The notes under the pieces were generated by a model. That model did no database searches, had not been told where the DNA came from, and was given only the letters and a program-made list of their open reading frames with translations. A program made the translations under genes and the position numbers. Source: Desulfovibrio sp. UIB00 (GTDB lineage: Bacteria > Desulfobacterota > Desulfovibrionia > Desulfovibrionales > Desulfovibrionaceae). From it: a stretch of 64,000 nt of DNA. Numbering within the stretch: position 1 is the stretch's first letter; every line of letters starts with the position of its first letter. This document shows, in pieces, positions 43,800 to 51,575 of this stretch. Where the stretch lies: NCBI RefSeq assembly GCF_022508225.1, contig NZ_JAETXJ010000004.1, forward strand, positions 62,001 through 126,000, written 5' to 3'.

Positions 43800-45686
43800 T
43801 TAATCAACCAGATTGGGGTTTTCCATGATCTGGTAAATGGGCGCGCCTTCGGCGTCGGCGGGGACAGGATTGCCCGTGATGTAGCAGAAGGTGGGCACAA
43901 TGTCGGCCAGCCAGCGCGGGCGGGTATAACGGTAGCCCTTGCGGATGTTGGGGCCACGGAACATGAGCAGGTTTTTGAGGCTGCCGCAGCCGGATTCGCC
44001 GGTGGGCAGACCGTAACCGTGCTCGGCCATGTATTCGGGTTTGAGCACGTACACCACATCGCCAGCCTGCGCGCCGCCCATGCCAAACACGTGCGCGTCT
44101 TCCTTGCGCACGGCGAGCAGCACGGGCCGGTCGCCTGTGTCGGGATGCTTGTAGTCCAGCAGGGCGTTGATGATGCGGTCGCGCACGTTTTCGTAGTCTT
44201 CCTGCTCAACAATACCGCCGGGATAACGGCCCTTCAGGTTTACGTACACGAACATGTAGCGCTGCGGCACGGCAAGCGACTTGCTCACATCAAGCACGTA
44301 GTTGAAGCCTTCGGTTTCCTCGTAGATATCCCAGTAGTTTTCAGACTTCTTGGGCTCGTAAGAGCACAGTCCGGCTTCCTTGAGGGCGTGGGCCGTGTTG
44401 AGGATGGGGCCGAGGGGCGTTGCGCCGTGGTCGGAGCACACGCACATGACGGTTTCATCGCCCATGATGTCCATGAGGCGGCCAAGCAGACGGTCTTCCA
44501 CTTCGTATATGTAGCGTTCCATCTTTTCGGCTTTGGTGCGAACAGCATCGTCCGCACTGTCCAGCTCGCTGAGCCAGCCGTGGTAGAACCAGTCAATGGG
44601 ATGGGAATGCATGTAGAAAAGATCCCAGTCCGCATTGGCCTTGATGAGCGATTCAATGGTGTTCCAGAGCCATGCGCTGTGAAAGTCCACCAGTTCGCAC
44701 ACGGTATCGGTATCAATAATGCCGTGCAGATAGGCAACCAGACCAATATCATTGGCCGTAATGTGCTTGCTGAAGTCAATCTGCGCGGCGGCTTCAGCCG
44801 GAGCGATAAAGCCGCAACGGCCAGCAATGCCGGAAATATACAGTTTGAACTCTTCGGCATCGTCAGAAAGCTGCATGAGCTTGGCGCGAAATACGCCCTT
44901 TTCGGTGCGGCCATCGCCCTTCACGGTAAAGTCGTGTTGGGCGGGTTCGCTCCACTGACCAAGCTGAATGGTAAAGAAGGCCTTGGCGTAGTCCTTTTCA
45001 GGGCAAAGGGCCATGCGGTCATAGCCTTCATCGCCGCTCTGCCACACAAGGCAGTGCCAGGTCTGGTCTTCCAGGGGTTCGATGGCTTCCTTGAAGTGCA
45101 TACGCACATTCATTTCAAGGGGTTCTTCGCCTTCTGGCAGGTTGGCCCAGCCTTCGGCATCGTCAAAGGTGCCCTGCGAACCCATGGGATAGAAATCTGT
45201 GGAAATGACGCTTTCAGAGCACAAATATTCCTTGTGCTCGTTGCCGTGCAGGGGCCAGCGGGTTTCGGCGGGGCTGAGGCCCTCGCCCATGATCATGACG
45301 CCGTGCTGCATCTTGGACGGCCACGACATGGGGTAGTTGACCACGAGGCACTTCTTGCCAGCCTTGTCCCACGCGTCCCAGATGGTCTCTGCGGTGAGGA
45401 TGCTGGAGCCGAAAGCCTGCGAGGTTTCCTTGTAATCAAGGCTGCGGCCTTCATGGTAGTAATAGTAGTCTTCCACGCCGTGGGTGCGGGGCCATGCGCC
45501 CGTGCAGATAGTGGCCCAGGACGGCGGAGTGACCGTAGGCAGATTGAAACCTTCGGGAATGTAGCTGCCCTCCTGCATGAACTTTCTGAAGTTATCGAGC
45601 CCCCCCTGAGCGAGCATTACTTCAAGCCTTTTAGGAATAAGGCAGTCGTAACCTATAAGGGCGGCGCGCTTTGCTTTTGCAGCCAT
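43800..45686 (-). CDS. Alkaline-phosphatase-superfamily phosphodiesterase-like enzyme
   Basis: This 628-aa enzyme belongs to the alkaline phosphatase superfamily, type I phosphodiesterase/nucleotide pyrophosphatase branch. The nucleophile region is LPTVTPPSWATICTGAWP, and metal-ligand motifs are MHSHPIDWFYH and VCSDHGATPLGP. It lacks a signal peptide, so it is cytoplasmic. It would cleave a phosphate, phosphonate or sulfate ester; the substrate is unknown. It opens a two-gene operon with a sigma54-type promoter upstream. An imported compound from the same regulon may be its substrate. Confidence 0.85.
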   Translation of the reverse strand: MAAKAKRAALIGYDCLIPKRLEVMLAQGGLDNFRKFMQEGSYIPEGFNLPTVTPPSWATICTGAWPRTHGVEDYYYYHEGRSLDYKETSQAFGSSILTAETIWDAWDKAGKKCLVVNYPMSWPSKMQHGVMIMGEGLSPAETRWPLHGNEHKEYLCSESVISTDFYPMGSQGTFDDAEGWANLPEGEEPLEMNVRMHFKEAIEPLEDQTWHCLVWQSGDEGYDRMALCPEKDYAKAFFTIQLGQWSEPAQHDFTVKGDGRTEKGVFRAKLMQLSDDAEEFKLYISGIAGRCGFIAPAEAAAQIDFSKHITANDIGLVAYLHGIIDTDTVCELVDFHSAWLWNTIESLIKANADWDLFYMHSHPIDWFYHGWLSELDSADDAVRTKAEKMERYIYEVEDRLLGRLMDIMGDETVMCVCSDHGATPLGPILNTAHALKEAGLCSYEPKKSENYWDIYEETEGFNYVLDVSKSLAVPQRYMFVYVNLKGRYPGGIVEQEDYENVRDRIINALLDYKHPDTGDRPVLLAVRKEDAHVFGMGGAQAGDVVYVLKPEYMAEHGYGLPTGESGCGSLKNLLMFRGPNIRKGYRYTRPRWLADIVPTFCYITGNPVPADAEGAPIYQIMENPNLVD

Positions 45687-45744
45687 GATTAAAACTCCTT
45701 CGTAGTACCGACGGGCACTGTTGTGATATTAACGCGCCCCTCCT

Positions 45745-45760
45745 TTCAATTTACATGCCA
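45745..45760 (-). promoter_or_regulatory. Sigma54-type -24/-12 element for the phosphodiesterase operon
   Basis: The minus strand reads TGGCATGTAAATTGAA, an excellent -24 box but with GA instead of GC at -12. It is about 60 nt before the start codon. Confidence 0.6.
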
Positions 45761-45856
45761 AATGATTCACAACTCCTCCTGTCCTTTCGCCATGCCCGCC
45801 AGACCTCACTTTTTTCCGATCCGTTCTTTACGGAACATACTGGGCCGTTCAAATCA

Positions 45857-45872
45857 GCGACAAATGTGTCGC
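45857..45872. promoter_or_regulatory. GCGACA-N4-TGTCGC palindrome upstream of the phosphodiesterase operon
   Basis: The sequence GCGACAAATGTGTCGC is a perfect inverted repeat, about 97-112 bp upstream of the -24 element at 45760. It is the same motif as that at 40051. Confidence 0.65.
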
Positions 45873-45931
45873 GTTTTTCAATCAAAATTGTTATCGTGCT
45901 AAAATAATTAAATTTTTATGAAAAATTTTTT

Positions 45932-45948
45932 TGTCGCAACACACGACA
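45932..45948. promoter_or_regulatory. TGTCGC/CGACA half-sites upstream of the porin
   Basis: TGTCGC (45932-45937) and CGACA (45944-45948) face each other across 6 nt. They lie about 72-88 bp upstream of the porin -24 element. Confidence 0.5.
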
Positions 45949-46019
45949 ACTCTGCCGCGTATTTACCGAATATGCAGACTATAACATGAAAAAGTAAATT
46001 ATTTCAGCATGGTGAAATT

Positions 46020-46035
46020 TGGCACACAGGATGCA
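46020..46035 (+). promoter_or_regulatory. Sigma54-type -24/-12 element for the porin
   Basis: The sequence TGGCACACAGGATGCA fits the sigma54 consensus at TGGCAC and TGC with exact spacing. It points toward the porin gene and would give a leader of about 300 nt. Confidence 0.68.
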
Positions 46036-46345
46036 ATTATGCAACAAACCTGTTTTCGACCAAACACCATGTGAGGCGTCCTTGGCTGCACCCATGCCTG
46101 TTGCTGCTTTCCGCAGCTCCTTTTTTGCACAAAAAGCGCCTGCGCGGCATTGCGCCCTGCGGAAACCGCTTTGCGCAAAGCGCCGCATCATCCCCTCGCA
46201 TCATTTACCCCCCTGCACAAGACCAGCCAGGCCAGGCCTCGCCCGGCTGGATCGAATACGCTTCCCTTGAGCGCGGACAATTTCGCCCGCGCTCTCTTAT
46301 GGATCAGGCTGTAGCAAATGGATAACGTTTAACTTGGGAGGTACT
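46036..46345 (+). other. Long porin leader with hairpin
   Basis: About 310 nt separate the predicted promoter from the porin start. The only clear structure is GAGCGCGG (46269-46276) pairing with CCGCGCTC (46287-46294), about 50 nt before the start. Short frames here look like chance. Confidence 0.45.
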
Positions 46346-47920
46346 ATGTCTTTAAAACGGAAAACCATTCTTTCCGCAGCAGCTCTTGCGCTTACATTGG
46401 GGTTGGCGTTTGGGCAGTCTGCCGAAGCGGTGGATTTCAAGGCAAGGGGCATCTGGTCGATGGGCTTTGGCGTGGGCGATTCCAGCCTGACCAAGGACGT
46501 TACGACCACTGGGGCAAAACAGAAGGCCAACAACTCTGACCAGTTTGTTTCGCGTCAGCGCGTTCTGCTATTCCTTGACGCTGTCGCCTCTGAAAACCTG
46601 ATGGGCAGCGTGCAGTTCAAGCTTGGCCCGATGGACTGGGGCAGATCCGGTCAGGGTTCCGCCCTTGGTGCGGACGGCACCCTGATACGCGTGACCCAGG
46701 CCCACATGCAGTGGTCGGTTCCGCAGACCGATCTGAAGTTCAAGATGGGTTTGCAGTATCTGGCCCTGCCTAACGCCGCTGGCGGATCTGCGGTGTTTGA
46801 CACCCAGGCTGCCGCTGTGGTTGGCAACTATGCCTTCAACAAAAACGTGGGCCTCACCGCCCTGTGGATGCGCCCCTTCAACGACAACTATCAGGGCGGC
46901 ACCTACAACAACGTGATCAGCAACGACAAGGCCAATTATCTTGATAATATGGACCTGTTTGCCCTGAGCATGCCCCTGACCTTTGACGGCATCAGCATCA
47001 CCCCCTGGGTCATGCCCGGCATGATGGGCCGCAACACTGGAAAGTTTGGCGCGTTCACCAACTACAACCTGGGAGACGGCTCCCCCGCCACCACCCTGTA
47101 CCCCTACCTGAACAAGATCGGTGCGGGCCACGGCCTCAACGTGACCGGCGTGACCAATGCCTCCAAGGAATACGGCACCGTGTTCTGGGCTGGCCTGCCT
47201 GTTAAGGTTACGGCTCTGGAACCCTGGAACATTGAATTCGACACCAACTACGGCTTTGTCGAGCAGATGGGCAGCTTCAACGTAATGCGCCGCAACAACG
47301 CCAATGACGTGGTGCGCGGCAGCACCCAGCGTCAGGGCTGGCTGGCCAAGGCCCTTGTGGAATACAAGCTCGACTGGGGCGTGCCCGGCGTGTTCGGCTG
47401 GTACGCCTCCGGCGATGACGGCAACGTCAAGAACGGTTCCGAGCGCCTGCCTTCCGTGTGTGCTTACGGCAACTTCACGTCCTTCATGGGCGATGGCAAC
47501 CTCGGCTGGAGCCCCAACGTCAACTTCATGGACAAGTCCTTGTCCTACGCGGGCACCTGGGGCTTTGGCGCGCAGATCCGCGATGTCAGCTTCCTCGACA
47601 AACTCACCCACACCTTCCGCGTGGCCTATTGGGGCGGCACCAACAGCCCCGCAATGGTCAAGTACATGGACCATGCCAATGCGTGGGATTCCACGTCCAA
47701 CATGTTTGACGGCCCTTACATGACCACCAACGATGGCCTGCTGGAATTCAACGTGATTTCTTCCTACAAGATTTACGACAATCTTGAGATGAACGTTGAA
47801 CTGGGCTACGTGGCCAACTACATGGACAGCAGCACCTGGAACAAGAGCTACCAGAACTTCGGCTCCTACTCCAAGCAGGATGCCTGGAAGGGTCAGGTGG
47901 TCTTCCAGTACAAGTTCTAA
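46346..47920 (+). CDS. Desulfovibrio-type outer-membrane homotrimeric porin
   Basis: This 524-aa protein has a signal peptide (cleavage near SAEAVDF) and beta-strand-rich sequence ending in GQVVFQYKF, the outer-membrane assembly signal. The VDFKARGIWSMGFGVGDSS start after cleavage is typical of the large porin family of Desulfovibrio. It admits small solutes through the outer membrane. It follows a GGGAGG ribosome site and ends in a strong terminator. The sigma54-type promoter links it to the importer and hydrolase genes. Confidence 0.85.
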   Translation: MSLKRKTILSAAALALTLGLAFGQSAEAVDFKARGIWSMGFGVGDSSLTKDVTTTGAKQKANNSDQFVSRQRVLLFLDAVASENLMGSVQFKLGPMDWGRSGQGSALGADGTLIRVTQAHMQWSVPQTDLKFKMGLQYLALPNAAGGSAVFDTQAAAVVGNYAFNKNVGLTALWMRPFNDNYQGGTYNNVISNDKANYLDNMDLFALSMPLTFDGISITPWVMPGMMGRNTGKFGAFTNYNLGDGSPATTLYPYLNKIGAGHGLNVTGVTNASKEYGTVFWAGLPVKVTALEPWNIEFDTNYGFVEQMGSFNVMRRNNANDVVRGSTQRQGWLAKALVEYKLDWGVPGVFGWYASGDDGNVKNGSERLPSVCAYGNFTSFMGDGNLGWSPNVNFMDKSLSYAGTWGFGAQIRDVSFLDKLTHTFRVAYWGGTNSPAMVKYMDHANAWDSTSNMFDGPYMTTNDGLLEFNVISSYKIYDNLEMNVELGYVANYMDSSTWNKSYQNFGSYSKQDAWKGQVVFQYKF

Positions 47921-47948
47921 AGATCCGGCGGTTCCTTCCTCCGGTACA

Positions 47949-47996
47949 GGCCTGCTGCCGACCACGCATACTGGTCTGCGGCAGGCCCATTTTTAT
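47949..47996 (+). terminator. Terminator after the porin
   Basis: GGCCTGCTGC pairs with GCGGCAGGCC and is followed by TTTTT, 29 nt after the porin stop. Confidence 0.85.
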
Positions 47997-48018
47997 GCCC
48001 GTGCTGTAAATAGTGCAC

Positions 48019-48052
48019 AAAAAGGCCGTTGCCCGGACTCTCCCAGGCAACG
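48019..48052. terminator. Bidirectional terminator between porin and merR genes
   Basis: AAGGCCGTTGCC and GGCAACGGCCTT form a perfect 12-bp stem. The A-run before it gives a T-run on the minus strand, so it can end the convergent regulator gene. Confidence 0.85.
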
Positions 48053-48104
48053 GCCTTCGCTTTTGTTGGGCTGTGCCAAACACCGCCCGGCGGCATGGTG
48101 CCGC

Positions 48105-48953
48105 TTAAACGAATGTGTCGTTGGGGCGGCGCACCCGCACAAGAACCTCGGTCACAAAAAGCGCTTCATTGTTGGTTGTCCAGTAATCGGTGACATACCG
48201 TTCAAAGGCATCTGGGGCATGCACATAGCTGTTGGATGCACACCAGCGTTGCAGCTTGCGGTAGGTATCGCTGATGGTTTCGTAAGGGCCAATGTGATAG
48301 CAGCTCGCCATGAGCACGCCCCCGAGTGTCTGCATCAGCTCCTGCTTACATGGGCGCATGGGGCGCTGCAAAATCTGTATGGGCTGCTCCACCCTTTTCA
48401 GCCTGTCTTCTACCGAAGAAAAATGGACAATGACCGGCCCGGCAATATTGTTGTCCAGCGATTCAACATAATTGGTAAAGCCCATATTGATGATGGTGGA
48501 CTTGATGTCCAGAGAGAACACCTCGTCATGAAACAGCAGATTCTGCGGCGGAACATATTTGACCGAGACCTGCCGCAGGTCGTTATCCAGCACCATTTCC
48601 GCCTCGTGCAGCAGCTCAAGCCAGTCATGAATGGAAGCCGAGCGCAAACGCAGCACGTCTTCCTCCTGCCGCAGGTCTTGCATCTTGGTAGTAAACATCT
48701 CGCGCAGAGCCCTCAGCGAAGCGTTGCTGTCCGCATCAAAGGCCGCGCGGATTTCTTCAAGACGGAATCCCATCTGCTTGTAATATTTGAGAGGCGGCAC
48801 GGAGAGCACATCTTCATGCGTGTAATAGCGGTAATTGTTGGCCCCGCGAAGGCGTGGCGTGATAAGGCCCAGCTTGTCGTAAAAACGCAGGGCTTTTTTT
48901 GAAATATTCGAAGTCTCGCTCATTTCGCTTATGGTGTAGCGCTGAGAATTCAT
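48105..48953 (-). CDS. MerR-family regulator with effector-binding domain
   Basis: This 282-aa regulator has an N-terminal MerR winged helix (YTISEMSETSNISKKALRFYDKLGLITP), the YRYYTHEDVLSVPPLKYYKQMGF region and a linker coiled coil (about 75-110). A BmrR/GyrI-like ligand-binding C-terminal domain covers about 125-280. The start at 48953 follows AGGAG. It is divergent from the choline lyase microcompartment cluster, and a MerR-type promoter lies before that cluster. I infer it controls that cluster, perhaps with a choline-related ligand. Confidence 0.88.
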   Translation of the reverse strand: MNSQRYTISEMSETSNISKKALRFYDKLGLITPRLRGANNYRYYTHEDVLSVPPLKYYKQMGFRLEEIRAAFDADSNASLRALREMFTTKMQDLRQEEDVLRLRSASIHDWLELLHEAEMVLDNDLRQVSVKYVPPQNLLFHDEVFSLDIKSTIINMGFTNYVESLDNNIAGPVIVHFSSVEDRLKRVEQPIQILQRPMRPCKQELMQTLGGVLMASCYHIGPYETISDTYRKLQRWCASNSYVHAPDAFERYVTDYWTTNNEALFVTEVLVRVRRPNDTFV

Positions 48954-49348
48954 GAAGCTCTCCTGAATGTGCGGTGTCCGGCTTGGGGCGTACTCTCCTT
49001 GATAGTGCAAAAGTCGTTCCTGCTTCTTCCTCTCATTGCACCCACCCTCAAGGCGCTCATGCAATCTGAACCATCTGTCTGCGCCCGCTTCCCCCAATCT
49101 GGCCCAAGGTTCCAGTTTTAGGGAAGGTCGCCGCCTTTTGCCGCAAAAAGCAGACATTTTCGCGACAGGCCCGTAATTAAACGCAAAAATGCCGCCGATC
49201 CCTCTGCGCGCCCCACAGCTGCCATGCGCTCGCATAGCCGCGCAGCAGGCGGAAAAATCAAAAAAAAGCCCTGTAAGGGGCCCAAACCCGCGCACCACAA
49301 GGGCTGCAACAAATTTCACACACAAGACGAAAAAAATCGGGATATGGC
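48954..49348. other. Divergent gap without a supported gene
   Basis: This roughly 395-bp stretch between the MerR-type regulator and the cut promoter is GC-rich at its centre and contains no frame I trust. It would hold the regulator's own promoter. Confidence 0.5.
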
Positions 49349-49380
49349 TTGACTTTTCCCTATAGGGGAACGGCTAGAAA
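49349..49380 (+). promoter_or_regulatory. MerR-type promoter of the cut microcompartment operon
   Basis: TTGACT (49349-49354) is followed by a dyad with the perfect core CCCTATAGGG (49358-49367, extended to TT/AA) and a weak -10 (CTAGAA or TAGAAA, 49374-49380). The 19-20 bp spacer with the dyad in the middle is the hallmark of promoters activated by MerR-family proteins. It is about 70 nt before the first shell gene. Confidence 0.78.
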
Positions 49381-49448
49381 GGAACTAGGAGATTTGCTCC
49401 GCCCGGCTATGCCCGGACACGAACACGGGTCCCCACGAGGTGAGTTGT

Positions 49449-50045
49449 ATGCAGTATACAGGTGAAGAAGCCCTTGGCCTGATTGAAACTCTTGGCATGG
49501 TTCCGTCCATTTACGGCGCGGACAGCATGCTCAAAGCCGCAGATGTTGATCTTGTCGGCTACGAAAACGTTGGCTCCACACTCGTTACCATCATGGTTCG
49601 GGGCGATGTGGCCGCAGTTAAGGCATCTGTTGACGCTGGAGCCGCTGCTGCCGCCTCTGTGGGCAAGCTTACGGCCACCAACGTCATGCCCCGCCCCGCG
49701 CGCGGTATGAGCGGTATTGTCCGTGCGCATACGCTGGACGAAGTGGCGGAAGACGACCCCGGGCTGCGCGCTCTGGGCATGATTGAAACCTTTGGCATTG
49801 TCTTTCTCATGGAAGGCGCGGACGCCATGATCAAGGCCGCCGATGTGGAACTGATCGGCTACGAAAACGTGGCCTCCGGTTACTGCTCCGCCCTTGTGCA
49901 GGGCGATGTGGCCGCTGTGCAGGCCGCCGTGGCCGCCGGCATCAAGGCCGTGAACAATATGGGCGCTACCGTTTACAGCTCCGCTGTGATTCCCACGCCC
50001 CACCGTCGTCTTGTCAGGCTTGTAAGGCGCTACGCCCTGAGCTGA
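49449..50045 (+). CDS. Tandem BMC-domain shell protein
   Basis: This 198-aa protein has two standard BMC-domain halves (about residues 5-90 and 100-190). Each starts with a GLIETLG- or GMIETFG-type strand and ALMKAADV-like helix. It is not circularly permuted like PduB or EutL; it looks like two hexamer-type domains in tandem and would form a trimer. It is the first gene of the cut operon, following GAGGTGA. The two halves are clearly duplicated from one ancestor. Confidence 0.9.
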   Translation: MQYTGEEALGLIETLGMVPSIYGADSMLKAADVDLVGYENVGSTLVTIMVRGDVAAVKASVDAGAAAAASVGKLTATNVMPRPARGMSGIVRAHTLDEVAEDDPGLRALGMIETFGIVFLMEGADAMIKAADVELIGYENVASGYCSALVQGDVAAVQAAVAAGIKAVNNMGATVYSSAVIPTPHRRLVRLVRRYALS

Positions 50046-50065
50046 CCGGGTTCATCGGAGGAAAC

Positions 50066-51517
50066 ATGATCGGCGACAAGGATCTTATTTCCATCCAGCA
50101 GGCTCGCATCCTTGCTGAAAACGCGGCTGACGCTCAGACGCGGCTTTCCGCCATGCCTCAGGAATCGCTGGACACGGTGGTGGAAGCCATGGCTGAAGCC
50201 GCCGCCGCTGAGGCCCAGTCGCTTGCCGTCATGAGCCACGAAGAAACCGGATGTGGCGTGTGGCAGGACAAAATGGCCAAAAACCTTTTTGCCTGCCGCC
50301 GCGTCATACAGAGCGTGCGGGGCATGCGCTGCGTGGGCAGACTGCCCCAGAGCGCCGATGCCGCGCAAAACGTGTTTGAAGTGGGTGTGCCCGTGGGCGT
50401 TATAGCCGCCCTCAGCCCCTGCACCAACCCGGTTTCCACCACCATCTGCAATGTGCTTGCGGCGGTCAAGGCGGGCAATTCCATTGTGGTTTGCCCCCAC
50501 CAGCACGCCGTGGAATGCACCAGCCGCGTGGTGGCGGCCATGTCTGCCGCCGGTCAGGCCCACGGCCTGCCCGAGGGTTCTGTGACCTGCCTGACCATGG
50601 TCGCCGACAGCGGCATTGAAGAACTCATGCGCCACCGCCTTGTGGCTCTGGTTCTTGTAACCGGCAGGGACAGCATGCTTGAAGCGGCGCGCCACAGCGG
50701 CAAGCCCTTCATCTACGGCGGCATGGGCAACGGCCCTGCCTTTATTGAAGCCACCGCCGACATTTGCAAGGCCGTGGACGATATCCTTGCCAGCAAGAGC
50801 TTTGACAACGGGCTGGCCCCCTCTGCCGAGCAGTGCGTCATCGTGGACGGCAAGATCGAGCCGCAGGCGCGCCGGGCATTTGAGGCGGGCGGAGCCTGTT
50901 TTATCAACGAGGCGCAGGCCCAGGCCCTGAGCGAAACCATGTTTCACCCCAATGGCCGCCGCAACCGCGCCATGCTGGGGCAATCGGCAACCGTGCTTGC
51001 CGAAAAGGCGGGCGTTGCCGTGCCGCAGGGTACGCGCGTGCTGCTGGTTGAACGCCGCTACGTGGACCCCGCCGATCCCTTTATCAGGGAACTGCTGGCC
51101 CCTGTGCTTGCCTATTATGTTGAACCGGACTGGCGGCATGCCTGCGAAAAATGCCTCGAACTTCTGCTGCGCGAGGGTCACGCCCAAACCATGACCATCC
51201 ACAGCCAGGATGAAGAGATCATCCAGCAGTTCGCGCTCAAAAAGCCCGTGGCCCGCATGCTGGTCAACACCCCCGCCGCTTTTGGCGGCATGGGCCTCAC
51301 CACCGACCTTTTCCCTTCCATGACGCAGGGCAGCGGTCTTGCCGGGCACGGATTCAGCTCCGACAACATTTCACCAATGAATCTCATTTATCGGCGCAAG
51401 GTAGGTTACGGCGTTCGCGGATTCTCGTTCAGGGAACAGCAGAGCGACCAGGCCGACCCCGTTTCAGACGCACTGCGGCGCGTTTTGCGCAAGGCTCTCA
51501 ATGAATTGAACAGGTGA
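50066..51517 (+). CDS. Aldehyde dehydrogenase-like protein lacking the catalytic Cys
   Basis: This 483-aa protein is a close paralogue of the CoA-acylating aldehyde dehydrogenase at 55725 (shared NPVSTTICN or [24 protein letters not shown] and SFDNG landmarks). The catalytic position, Cys247 in [11 protein letters not shown] of the neighbour, is Pro252 here ([11 protein letters not shown]). Thiol-based aldehyde oxidation should therefore be impossible. The C-terminus, [15 protein letters not shown], resembles an amphipathic encapsulation peptide. A structural, regulatory or adaptor role in the microcompartment is likely. It is 20 nt after the first shell gene. Confidence 0.88.
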   Translation: MIGDKDLISIQQARILAENAADAQTRLSAMPQESLDTVVEAMAEAAAAEAQSLAVMSHEETGCGVWQDKMAKNLFACRRVIQSVRGMRCVGRLPQSADAAQNVFEVGVPVGVIAALSPCTNPVSTTICNVLAAVKAGNSIVVCPHQHAVECTSRVVAAMSAAGQAHGLPEGSVTCLTMVADSGIEELMRHRLVALVLVTGRDSMLEAARHSGKPFIYGGMGNGPAFIEATADICKAVDDILASKSFDNGLAPSAEQCVIVDGKIEPQARRAFEAGGACFINEAQAQALSETMFHPNGRRNRAMLGQSATVLAEKAGVAVPQGTRVLLVERRYVDPADPFIRELLAPVLAYYVEPDWRHACEKCLELLLREGHAQTMTIHSQDEEIIQQFALKKPVARMLVNTPAAFGGMGLTTDLFPSMTQGSGLAGHGFSSDNISPMNLIYRRKVGYGVRGFSFREQQSDQADPVSDALRRVLRKALNELNR

Positions 51518-51575
51518 TGCGGAACAAGCCCCGGCCACAGCCGGAGCCGCCATCGCAAACCATGGAGGAATCAAC

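Noticed and set aside
43452..45692. Plus-strand open frame of 746 aa over the phosphodiesterase genes
   Set aside because: It is antisense to two supported genes and shows the usual His/Gly/Val-rich composition of a shadow frame.
46019..46325. Short plus-strand frames in the porin leader
   Set aside because: They overlap the sigma54 element and leader, have poor ribosome sites and proline-rich sequence without a domain.
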